From the NCBI GenBank assembly GCA_039583695.1, contig JAVKSL010000018.1, positions 1-39,228 on the forward strand: DNA of 39,228 bases, given 5' to 3'. A program made the translations under genes and the position numbers. Position 1 is the stretch's first letter; each line of letters begins with the position of its first letter. The notes under the pieces were generated by a model. The model was not told where the DNA came from. It saw only the letters and a program-made list of their open reading frames with translations, and made no database searches. The stretch is from JAVKSL01 sp039583695. GTDB taxonomy: Bacteria; Actinomycetota; Acidimicrobiia; Acidimicrobiales; JAJPHD01. Below are positions 14,716 to 22,056 of this stretch, in pieces.

Positions 14716-15270
14716 CTAGCTGGGACGGAGTGCTGCGTCCAGAGCGATGTTGACCTCGTCGGCCAGCTTGAGGGCGCCCATCATGCCGGAGAACGGCTTG
14801 ATTCCAAAGGCGGTCTGCACCACGGTTGCCTTCGCGCTGGCTCGACCGTTGTCGGCCAGGGTGACCGACACGCTGGCCGGGCCTGACTTGCCCACGAGGG
14901 TCAGGGTGCCGTCAATCGTGGCCGCGTTGGCGCCATTGGCCCGAACCGCGCTGGACACGAAGGTCGCCTCGGGGTTGGCCTTGGTCTTGAGCGTGTCGTC
15001 CATGCTCGCCTTGATCTTGGCCTTGTCCCCGGCCGAGAGCGGCTTGGCGCCGCCCTTGCCTTCCAGGACCTCCAGGGAGGTGGTGTCGATGGTCACGTTC
15101 ACGCTGGAGGCGCTGGGGTCGTCGGTGTCCACGACCACTGTCCCGCTCCAGCTCTTTGCCTCGATCGTCAGGTCGTGACCCAGCGCGGCCGCAGCGCCCT
15201 TGCGGGTCGTCAACAGCACCAGGCGCCCGTCGGCAGGACCGATCTCATACTTACCACTCGTGATAGCCAT
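14716..15270 (-). CDS. YceI family protein
   Basis: 184-residue lipocalin-like beta-barrel protein: it starts ITSGKYEIGPADGRLVLLTTRKG, with the conserved GHDLTIEAKSWSGTV and TFVSS segments of the YceI family. Family members bind isoprenoid or amide lipids. No signal peptide is visible, so a cytoplasmic location is likely, as for many actinobacterial members. ATG 15270 follows TAGGAT plus six bases, suggesting a leaderless transcript from a promoter that overlaps that of the divergent aconitase gene. Confidence 0.93.
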   Translation of the reverse strand: MAITSGKYEIGPADGRLVLLTTRKGAAAALGHDLTIEAKSWSGTVVVDTDDPSASSVNVTIDTTSLEVLEGKGGAKPLSAGDKAKIKASMDDTLKTKANPEATFVSSAVRANGANAATIDGTLTLVGKSGPASVSVTLADNGRASAKATVVQTAFGIKPFSGMMGALKLADEVNIALDAALRPS

Positions 15271-15276
15271 GGGGCC

Positions 15277-15294
15277 ATCCTATACTGACTTGGT
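15277..15294. promoter_or_regulatory. Overlapping divergent -10 boxes (YceI gene / acn)
   Basis: TATACT (15281-15286, plus strand) precedes the acn GTG by eight bases. On the minus strand TAGGAT (15282-15277) precedes the YceI ATG by six. The two hexamers share bases 15281-15282, so polymerase cannot occupy both at once. Both mRNAs would be leaderless or nearly so. Confidence 0.55.
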
Positions 15295-17559
15295 GTGAGC
15301 GCTGTGGTGCCGGGAACCCCAGAGGCCCTCGTGCGCCGCCTCTACGAGCGCCTTCCCGAGCGGGTCGCTAGGGCCAGGCAGTTGCTGGGGCGCCCACTCA
15401 CCCTCACCGAGAAGATCCTTCTCAGCCACCTTGACGCCCCGGACCCCGACAGCGCGCCCGAGCGGGGGCGGACCTATGTAGAGCTCCGGCCGGACCGGGT
15501 GGCCATGCAGGACGCCACCGCGCAGATGGCGTTGTTGCAGTTCATGACTGCCGGGCTGGAGCGGGTGGCAGTCCCCACGACGGTTCATTGTGACCACCTA
15601 ATCCAGGCTCAGGCGGGGGCAGCAGCCGATCTGCAGGTGGCCGAGGAGGCCAACGCGGAGATATATCAATTCCTAAGAGATGTCTCCGCGCGCTATGGCA
15701 TCGGTTTTTGGGAGCCGGGGTCGGGAATCATCCACCAGGTGGTGCTGGAGTGCTACGCCTTCCCCGGCGGCATGATGATCGGAACCGACAGCCACACGCC
15801 CAACGCCGGAGGCCTCGGCATGATCGCGGTGGGAGTCGGGGGGGCAGAGGCCGTTGATGTCCTGGTCGGGGGCACTTTTGGGCTGCGCTGGCCCCGCCTG
15901 ATCGGGGTGCGGCTGACCGGCGCCTTGTCGGGGTGGACTGCTCCCAAGGACGTGATCTTGAAGGTGGCCCAGACCCTCACCGTCAGGGGGGGGACCGGGG
16001 CGGTCATCGAGTACTTCGGGCCTGGCGCTGCCAGCATCAGCGCCACCGGAAAGGCCACTATCTGCAACATGGGCGCCGAGATCGGCGCCACCTGCTCGGT
16101 GTTCGGTTACGACGCCCATGCCGAGGCGTACATGCGGGCCACCGGGCGGGCCGAGCTGGCAGACCTGGCCGGGACTGTGGCGTCCGACCTGTGTGCCGAC
16201 GACGCAGTGGACGCCAGCTGCTTCGACCGGATCGTCGAGATCGACCTGTCTAGGCTCGAGCCGCACGTCGTCGGGCCGCACACCCCGGATCGCTCCCGGC
16301 GGGTGTCGGCAATGGGGTCGGAGGCCAAGCTCAACGGGTGGCCCCAGCACCTGTCGGCCTGCCTGGTGGGCTCGTGCACCAACTCCTCCTACGAGGATAT
16401 CAGCCGGGCGGCAAACGTTGCCCGCCAGGCCAGCGCAGCCGGCTTGGTCGCCCGGTCACCCCTGTACGTCACGCCTGGCTCGGAGCAGGTCCGGGCCACC
16501 ATCGAGCGCGACGGGCTGCTGGGGGACCTGGAGCGTATCGGCGCCACGGTGCTGGCCAACGCCTGCGGTCCCTGCATCGGCCAGTGGAAGCGCTCCGACA
16601 TCGCCGCCGGGGAGACCAATTCCATCCTGACCAGCTACAACCGCAACTTTCCCCGGCGCAACGACGGCAGCGCCGCCACCCTGGCGTTCATCGCCTCGCC
16701 CGAGACCGTGGTGGCCTACGCCCTGGCGGGCACCCTGGCGTTCAATCCACTGGTGGATTCGGTGGGGGGGGTGCACCTGGAGCCACCGGCAGGTGACGCC
16801 CTGCCCGGAGGGGGATTCGAGTCGGGGATTGCCGGCTACGTGCCTCCTCCCGCCGACGGGTCGGGAGTCGAGGTGGTGGTGCGCTCGGACAGCCAGCGCT
16901 TGGCCCTGCTCCAGCCGTTCCCGGCCTGGGACGGCTCGGACTTCGTCGAGCTGGCGGTGCTGGTCAAGGCGCGGGGCAAGTGCACCACCGACCACATCAG
17001 CGCGGCTGGACCGTGGCTGGCCTACCGCGGGCACCTGGATAACATCTGCGGTAACTTGTTCTTGGGCGTGGTGAACGCCTTCACCGGGGAGACCGGTCGC
17101 GGCCGTTGCCCGGTGCACGGAGCTGTCGAGCCCTATCCCGAGGCCGCCCGCCACTGCTGCCAGGCGGGTCGCAGATGGGTCGTGGTCGGCGACGAGAACT
17201 ACGGGGAGGGCAGCTCGCGCGAGCACGCGGCGATGGAGCCCCGCCACCTTGGCGCGGTGGCCGTGCTGGCGCGCTCGTTTGCCCGCATCGCCGAGACCAA
17301 CTTGAAGAAGCAGGGCGTTCTGGCCCTTACCTTCTCCGATCCCGACATCTGGTCCGAGATTGGCGAGGAGGACCTGATCTCGGTCCTGGGCCTCGCAGAG
17401 CTGGCTCCTGAGCGCCCGGTCCTGTGCCGCGTCACCCGTTCCAATGGATTCAGCCTGGACTTTTGTGCCACCCACACCATGTCTGCCGAGCACATCGAGT
17501 GGTGGCGGGCGGGCAGCGCCCTGAACCTCATCAGGTCCAGGCGGTCGGCGGCGCGCTGA
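15295..17559 (+). CDS. acn: Aconitate hydratase, mitochondrial type
   Basis: Isomerises citrate to isocitrate in the TCA cycle using a [4Fe-4S] cluster. The cluster cysteines are Cys361 (SCTNSSYED), Cys424 and Cys427 (ACGPCIGQW). Other signatures are GTDSHTPNAGGLG, KCTTDHISAAGPW and NYGEGSSREHAAMEPRHLG of the swivel domain. At 754 residues it fits the mitochondrial-type aconitases rather than the ~900-residue AcnA/IRP type common in actinobacteria. GTG 15295 follows a -10 box closely. It converges on the lipoprotein gene at 17586. Confidence 0.95.
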   Translation: MSAVVPGTPEALVRRLYERLPERVARARQLLGRPLTLTEKILLSHLDAPDPDSAPERGRTYVELRPDRVAMQDATAQMALLQFMTAGLERVAVPTTVHCDHLIQAQAGAAADLQVAEEANAEIYQFLRDVSARYGIGFWEPGSGIIHQVVLECYAFPGGMMIGTDSHTPNAGGLGMIAVGVGGAEAVDVLVGGTFGLRWPRLIGVRLTGALSGWTAPKDVILKVAQTLTVRGGTGAVIEYFGPGAASISATGKATICNMGAEIGATCSVFGYDAHAEAYMRATGRAELADLAGTVASDLCADDAVDASCFDRIVEIDLSRLEPHVVGPHTPDRSRRVSAMGSEAKLNGWPQHLSACLVGSCTNSSYEDISRAANVARQASAAGLVARSPLYVTPGSEQVRATIERDGLLGDLERIGATVLANACGPCIGQWKRSDIAAGETNSILTSYNRNFPRRNDGSAATLAFIASPETVVAYALAGTLAFNPLVDSVGGVHLEPPAGDALPGGGFESGIAGYVPPPADGSGVEVVVRSDSQRLALLQPFPAWDGSDFVELAVLVKARGKCTTDHISAAGPWLAYRGHLDNICGNLFLGVVNAFTGETGRGRCPVHGAVEPYPEAARHCCQAGRRWVVVGDENYGEGSSREHAAMEPRHLGAVAVLARSFARIAETNLKKQGVLALTFSDPDIWSEIGEEDLISVLGLAELAPERPVLCRVTRSNGFSLDFCATHTMSAEHIEWWRAGSALNLIRSRRSAAR

Positions 17560-17585
17560 GGCGGCTTGCCGGCGGTCCGCTCGGC

Positions 17586-18632
17586 TCAGGGCGCCGAGCC
17601 GCTGCGGGCGGACATGGTGAAAAAGTCCCTGCCCCACGAAGGGTCGAAGAACAATCCGGGACTCTGGAACATGGTCGCCAGCAGGTCGGTGCCGTTGCCC
17701 GGTCCGGCCAGGCCTGTCGCAGTGGTCGGGTCGTAGGTGGCGAAGCAGGTCCAGTCGGTGTTGATGTCCAACTCCATCCCACGGACCACTCCCGCATCCA
17801 CGAGCAAGCTCGCGAGCTGGGTGATGTCCAGGCTGGGCCCGGCCACGTAGACGAGAGCGCCGGTGGCGGTGACCCCGAGGGCCGAGCGCCAGACCTTGGG
17901 CTTGTGGCCGAGTGTCGCCCCCCACACGGTGGTGTCGGTGGGGCTGAGGCCGGGGACAGGTTGGCCGCCGTCCACCAACAGGTTCAGGTTCTGGCGCACT
18001 CCGACCACAGAAGCCGTCATCGTGACGTCTCGGCCCCACTGGCCCACGGTGATCGAGCCGTCTTGGTAGATGACCGCCGACGCAGCCCCGACGCGCAGCG
18101 GGATCACCACCCGTCCCTGGGTGTAGTAGCCACCATCGGAACTCGCATCCATGAAGCCGCCGTTGAACGCCGCGACCAGGCTGGATGCAGCCGCGGGCTT
18201 GATGGGAGCGCTGTATTGCCAGGGACCGCCGCCCGGGCTCACGCTGCCTGAGTAGAGCTGGGCGGCAAGCAGGGATGTGTCCATCCAGGCTATCCCGGCT
18301 GGGCTGTGGGAGCCCGTGGGGAGCAATGTGGTCTCGTACACTGCATGAGTTCCGTCGACCAGGCGACCTGCTGGCTGCCACTGGCCTTCGCCGGGCACGG
18401 GGGAGCTGATCGGGGTCGGTGTGGCCAGAGGGGTGCCTATCGGGGTCGTGGTAGAGGTGGGCGTGGCGCCGCTCGGCACCGAGGTGGGCACCGAGGCCGT
18501 TGGCGCCGAGGTGGGCACCGAGGTCGTCGTGGTGGGCGGTCCCGAGCGTGGCGGGACGGTCGAGCAGGCCGCCAGGACTCCGGTCGAGAACGTTACCGTC
18601 GCGACCAGCCCGGCGATCCGGGAGAATCTCAT
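17586..18632 (-). CDS. Lipoprotein with phosphodiester glycosidase (NAGPA-type) domain
   Basis: Exported lipoprotein: a short signal peptide ends in the lipobox LAAC (Cys23), followed by a Thr/Pro/Ser-rich linker to about residue 80. The body resembles the phosphodiester glycosidase domain of the NAGPA family, with AAFNGGFMD, VWRSALGVTATGALVYVAG and a Gly/Asp-rich C-terminal part (MELDINTDW). Such domains act on sugar phosphodiesters or exopolysaccharide; the substrate here is unknown. 348 residues. CAGAAT lies seven bases before the ATG on the minus strand. The gene begins 19 bases before the gatD stop side and may be read as a separate unit. Confidence 0.85.
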   Translation of the reverse strand: MRFSRIAGLVATVTFSTGVLAACSTVPPRSGPPTTTTSVPTSAPTASVPTSVPSGATPTSTTTPIGTPLATPTPISSPVPGEGQWQPAGRLVDGTHAVYETTLLPTGSHSPAGIAWMDTSLLAAQLYSGSVSPGGGPWQYSAPIKPAAASSLVAAFNGGFMDASSDGGYYTQGRVVIPLRVGAASAVIYQDGSITVGQWGRDVTMTASVVGVRQNLNLLVDGGQPVPGLSPTDTTVWGATLGHKPKVWRSALGVTATGALVYVAGPSLDITQLASLLVDAGVVRGMELDINTDWTCFATYDPTTATGLAGPGNGTDLLATMFQSPGLFFDPSWGRDFFTMSARSGSAP

Positions 18633-18651
18633 GCTTTGAATTCTGCCAGAG

Positions 18652-19386
18652 CTAACGACCTATGAAACGCCACAGGCGAGGATTGCGGGCGGCCGCGAGC
18701 CGCTCCGTCCGCAGCGCCCGGATCTCGGCGTCTTCCAGCGGCGCCAGCGGCCCGACCAGGAAGGCCGCGAGCTGGTCGGCCAGCGCGGGATTGCGGGCCA
18801 GGACCGGGCCGTGGAGGTAGGTACCCACCACCCGACCGACCACGGCGCCCTCCCGGTGGTCGCCGTTTCCCACTCCGACCAGCACCGAGCCGAGCTCGGT
18901 GACGCCGTCGCCCAGCTCGGTCAACCCGCCGTGGTTCTCGTACCCGCTGAGCAGCCCGGCCCGCATGTGGCTGGGCTCGACGAGCAGCTCACCGACCGCC
19001 CTCTTCCCCGGCCCCCGCGAGCTGCGGACGTCCATGAGACCCAGTCCGGGCACGCGGCTGCCGTCGGACACGGCGAAGCTCTCGCCGACTATCTGGAACC
19101 CGGCACACACCGCGAGCACGACCGCTCCCCGCTCGACCGCTCGGACCAGCGTGCCCTGCGCAGCCAGCGCGGCGGCCGAGGTGGCCTGCGGGCCGTCCTC
19201 CCCGCCACCCAGGCAGTAGATGTCGGCCTGTTCGGGGATTGGCTTCGAGGAATATGCCCGGTGCACCAGAGCCTCGTGCCCACGCCAGCGAAGCCGTTGT
19301 GCCAGCACGACTGCGTTGCCACCGTCGCCATAGGTGCCCAGCAGGTCTGGATGCACGTCGACGATGTGGATCGTGGAGGCAGGCAT
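18652..19386 (-). CDS. gatD: Lipid II isoglutaminyl synthase, glutaminase subunit GatD
   Basis: Class I glutamine amidotransferase that supplies ammonia for amidating the D-Glu of lipid II to D-isoglutamine. The nucleophile is Cys94 (LAVCAGFQ) and the catalytic His192 is in GTYLHGPVL. LGTYGDGGNAVVLAQRL is the GatD/CobQ-like N-terminal signature. ATG 19386 was chosen because it matches the conserved N-terminus and overlaps the murT stop (TGATG). The open frame upstream is murT antisense-frame shadow. 244 residues. It works as a complex with MurT. Confidence 0.95.
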   Translation of the reverse strand: MPASTIHIVDVHPDLLGTYGDGGNAVVLAQRLRWRGHEALVHRAYSSKPIPEQADIYCLGGGEDGPQATSAAALAAQGTLVRAVERGAVVLAVCAGFQIVGESFAVSDGSRVPGLGLMDVRSSRGPGKRAVGELLVEPSHMRAGLLSGYENHGGLTELGDGVTELGSVLVGVGNGDHREGAVVGRVVGTYLHGPVLARNPALADQLAAFLVGPLAPLEDAEIRALRTERLAAARNPRLWRFIGR

Positions 19387-20780
19387 CAGTGCCGACGAGA
19401 TGGGCGCACCCGGGCCAGGGCCCGGCGGAGGTCCTGGAATGCGGTGTAGTTGGCGGCAGCATCGATCACCTGGCCGGCATGGGGTGAGCTTGCAGCCAGG
19501 GCCAGGGCCTTGAGGGGGTCCATCTCGACGGCGTGGTCGACCTCCGCATAGAGCAGTCGCACCGCCAGGTCGGAGCATCGTTCGCCGGTGGCCACGGTGA
19601 AGCGGCCAGCCAGGCGCTCGAATGGCACGTCCCACAGCCACGAGGGGTCGCGTCCGTCGGCAATCCGGGAGTTGATGGATACGACTACCGGTGCGGGGGG
19701 GGTGCTGAGCTGATCCAAGAGGGTGAGAAGCTCGCCCCACCCGGCAGGGTTCTTAGCCAGGAGCAGGCGGGCCTGCCGGGCTTTGGCGCCTGTCTCGGGC
19801 AGGTCGAGGAGCTGGTACCTGCCGACGACGTGGGACAGATCGGCCATCGCGGCCAGCCCGGCCTCCAGCGGCACACCCATCAGCTCGGCTGCGATCCCGG
19901 CCATCGCAGCGTTGGCCTGGTTGAACCCACCCGGCAGGCATAGGGTCATGGACAACCGCCTGCCGTCGGCGAGGACGATGTGGCCGTCCTCGATCCAGGC
20001 CACCGGGTCCGGCCGGGCAAGTCCGCACGACGCGCAGGCCCATATGGGTCGCCCGAAGCGATTGCAGTTGGACGCCATTTCGGTCGCAAACTGCAACCGC
20101 TTCGTCCGCGCCGGCTCGGGCGCCGGCTCGGGCGCCGGCTCGGGCGCCGGCTCGGGCGCCGGCTCGGGCGCCTCGAAGTCGATACGGGCTCCGCAGCTCG
20201 GGCATCCAGAAGAATCCAAACGCCACGATGACCCGGCTGCAACCCAGGTGACCTGGTCCGATCCCATTGCTGCCCAAGCCACCAGCGGGTCGTCAGCGTT
20301 GGCCACCAGCCGGGCTCCACTCAGGTTGGCAGCCATCTCTCGCCACGCAATCCCGAGACGGCGCACCTCGCTCACCCGGTCCAGCTGGTCCCGGCTCAGG
20401 TTGAGGAGCACCACCACGGCCGGCTGCACGGAGCGGGCAACACCCCGAAGCCAGGCCTCGTCCACTTCCAGGGCGCCGGTTGCTCTTGCCGGTGCCCGGC
20501 TCAGCTCAGCCACCAGGCCTGCGGGCAGGTTGGAGCCATCGGAGTTGGTGGCCACCTGACCTTGGGTGCGCAGCGCGGCGCTCAACAGGGCAGTGGTGGT
20601 GGTCTTGCCGTTGGTGCCGCTCACCAGGGCCAGGCGGTGGCCGGCCGACAGCCTGTGCAACGCGCCGGCGTCGATTGCCAGCGTCACCCGCCCGCCGATC
20701 ACGCTGCCCGATCCCCGGCCCAGCCGGCGGGAGGCTTGGGCGACACCGAGGCCTAGCCTGGTCGCTACAGCTTGGCGCAT
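19386..20780 (-). CDS. murT: Lipid II isoglutaminyl synthase, ligase subunit MurT, with inserted element
   Basis: Mur-ligase-like subunit that amidates lipid II together with GatD. The ATP loop is SGTNGKTTTTALL, and the C-terminal DUF1727 domain follows the Mur middle domain. MurT carries a four-Cys zinc ribbon; here its halves are Cys193/Cys196 (CPSCG) and Cys249/Cys252 (CASCG), 52 residues apart. The stretch between them contains five PEPA repeats (about 203-223) and then the translated palindromic element, both in frame and foreign to the family. ATG 20780 fits the conserved N-terminus; a TTG at 20822 would add 14 residues. Expression probably continues into gatD. The ligase should still fold if the insert loops out. 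Confidence 0.93.
   Translation of the reverse strand: MRQAVATRLGLGVAQASRRLGRGSGSVIGGRVTLAIDAGALHRLSAGHRLALVSGTNGKTTTTALLSAALRTQGQVATNSDGSNLPAGLVAELSRAPARATGALEVDEAWLRGVARSVQPAVVVLLNLSRDQLDRVSEVRRLGIAWREMAANLSGARLVANADDPLVAWAAMGSDQVTWVAAGSSWRLDSSGCPSCGARIDFEAPEPAPEPAPEPAPEPAPEPARTKRLQFATEMASNCNRFGRPIWACASCGLARPDPVAWIEDGHIVLADGRRLSMTLCLPGGFNQANAAMAGIAAELMGVPLEAGLAAMADLSHVVGRYQLLDLPETGAKARQARLLLAKNPAGWGELLTLLDQLSTPPAPVVVSINSRIADGRDPSWLWDVPFERLAGRFTVATGERCSDLAVRLLYAEVDHAVEMDPLKALALAASSPHAGQVIDAAANYTAFQDLRRALARVRPSRRH
20055..20103. repeat. Palindromic element, copy B (49 bp), inside murT
   Basis: Arms GAAGCGATTGCAGTT (20055-20069) and AACTGCAACCGCTTC (20089-20103) are inverted repeats matching at 14 of 15 positions, separated by 19 bp, the same geometry as copy A at 2236-2284. 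In murT it is translated in frame as TKRLQFATEMASNCNRFG; copy A in its gene reads AKRLQLSAGTGPKCNRFG. The two are therefore read in the same frame and orientation. Confidence 0.85.
20113..20172 (-). repeat. 12-bp tandem repeat, 5 perfect copies, in murT
   Basis: GGCTCGGGCGCC is repeated five times without mismatch on the plus strand, coding on the minus strand for five PEPA units. It lies nine bases from the palindromic element. Perfect identity suggests recent expansion. Confidence 0.95.
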
Positions 20781-20898
20781 GGCGGTCGGAACGGTCGATG
20801 CTCGAGCGTCCACGGAGGCCAACCTACTAGCGCCCCCCAGTTGTGAGCGCCAGGGTGTGGGGATGCTCTTGCCGCCTTTCCTGGCCGAGGCGTGGCGC

Positions 20899-20982
20899 GC
20901 AAAAGGGGCCGGCTGGGGGGAGCCGACCCCTTTGCCCGTTGACTGCCAAGCGCGGAGGGGGGTTCCGGCGGCCTGGTGTCTT
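20899..20982 (-). ncRNA. Candidate 6C RNA (actinobacterial small RNA)
   Basis: On the minus strand, a predicted start near 20981 leads into two stem-loops. The first pairs CCAGGCCGCCGGA with TCCGCGCTTGG (11 pairs, two C bulges) around a loop containing CCCCCC. The second pairs GGGGTCGGCT with AGCCGGCCCC (10 pairs) around exactly CCCCCC and ends in TTTT, which makes it an intrinsic terminator. Two hairpins each with six C in the loop define the 6C RNA class of actinobacteria, reported to regulate mRNAs by C-rich loop pairing. It lies in the gap between divergent murT and LysR genes and has its own promoter. Confidence 0.85.
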
Positions 20983-20987
20983 GTTCA

Positions 20988-21016
20988 AGTATGTGCCCAT
21001 CCGGGCAATCTGTCAA
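20988..21016 (-). promoter_or_regulatory. Promoter for the candidate 6C RNA
   Basis: On the minus strand TTGACA (21016-21011) and CATACT (20993-20988) are separated by exactly 17 bp. The expected start, about 20981, falls just before the first hairpin of the small RNA. The -35 box is a perfect consensus. Confidence 0.75.
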
Positions 21017-21052
21017 ACCGTTTATTTCCGATACCTGCTATCGTGTTTAGCG

Positions 21053-22048
21053 ATGGACTCCCACCAGTTGAGCATGCTTGTCGCTGTGGCCGAGCAAGGA
21101 AGCTTCACTGCGGCCGCAGACTCCCTGAACACAGTCCAGTCCAACGTGTCGGCCCATGTGGCCCGCCTCGAACGGGAGCTGGGTGCAGTCCTCGTCGATC
21201 GGGGTGCACGCTGCCTTACCGAGGAGGGCAAGGTCGTGGTGGCCCGGGGGCGGAGGGTGGCTGCGGAGATGGAGGCGGTGTTCACCGATCTGGCGGCTCT
21301 GCGCCAGGAGGTGGTCGGCACCGTCAGGATCGGCCTGATCGGTACCACAGCACGGTGGTTGCTGCCTCAGCTCATCGAGCTGGTGGCTAGACGTCACCCG
21401 AAGGTCCGCCTGGAGGCGGTCGAAGGGACGTCAAGCTCTCTGGAGCCCCAGGTGGTTGGCGGGTGGCTGGATCTGGCGGTGGTCAACCTTCCTGTTGCCG
21501 GCACGGGTGTCGCGTTCACCCCGCTTTTCGAGGAAGACCTGGTGCTGGTGGTGGCATCCAGTGACCCGTTAGCCAGTCGGGGCGACCTGGGCCTGGCCGA
21601 TTTGGCCGTCCTGCGGTTGCTGCTGCCCATGCAGGGCACCGCACTTCGCCACGAGATCGACGCCGCCCTTCGCCCCGCAGGTATCCAGCCAAGTCCCCGT
21701 GCCGAGGTGGATGGGGTTCGCCTGCTGGCATCGCTGACCTTTGAGGGACTCGGTCCGGCGATCCTTCCCGCAACTGCTGTGCCGGCTTTCATGCGGGAGG
21801 AATGGTCCCTCGTGCGCGTGCGCGGCCTTCCCAGGCGGCGGGTCGGAATGATCAGGCGCTTGCGTGGCCTGCCCTCGGCGCCAGCGCGAACCCTTGGGTT
21901 GCTGCTCGACGAGGTGATCACGGGTGCCGGGGTCCTTCCGGGTGGGCTCTACCCGGCCCACAGTGCTCACGGCGGGCCTGTTGGCGAGCACGGCATACCA
22001 TCTGGGGGTAGGGATGACGCTTTTCAGGAGGTCCTGGCGGACCATTAG
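21053..22048 (+). CDS. LysR family transcriptional regulator
   Basis: 331-residue regulator. The N-terminal winged HTH is clear (LVAVAEQGSFTAAADSLNTV, then QSNVSAHVARLERELG), followed by the two-lobed periplasmic-binding-like effector domain. ATG 21053 matches the usual LysR start; the open frame further upstream runs over the 6C RNA and is not used. TATCGT ends eight bases before the start. The gene is followed after about 8 bases by a CFA-synthase-like gene on the same strand, so it may control a lipid operon of which it is the first member, although LysR regulators more often act on divergent targets. Confidence 0.9.
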   Translation: MDSHQLSMLVAVAEQGSFTAAADSLNTVQSNVSAHVARLERELGAVLVDRGARCLTEEGKVVVARGRRVAAEMEAVFTDLAALRQEVVGTVRIGLIGTTARWLLPQLIELVARRHPKVRLEAVEGTSSSLEPQVVGGWLDLAVVNLPVAGTGVAFTPLFEEDLVLVVASSDPLASRGDLGLADLAVLRLLLPMQGTALRHEIDAALRPAGIQPSPRAEVDGVRLLASLTFEGLGPAILPATAVPAFMREEWSLVRVRGLPRRRVGMIRRLRGLPSAPARTLGLLLDEVITGAGVLPGGLYPAHSAHGGPVGEHGIPSGGRDDAFQEVLADH

Positions 22049-22056
22049 GGTTTGAG

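Noticed and set aside
16456..18381. A 641-codon open frame on the minus strand through the aconitase gene
   Set aside because: It is antisense to clear aconitase motifs, has arginine/glycine/proline-rich composition typical of high-GC shadow frames, and no recognisable domain.
20843..21052. N-terminal extension of the LysR protein over the murT-LysR gap
   Set aside because: The stretch holds the 6C RNA and promoter, and LysR proteins start at the helix-turn-helix near ATG 21053.
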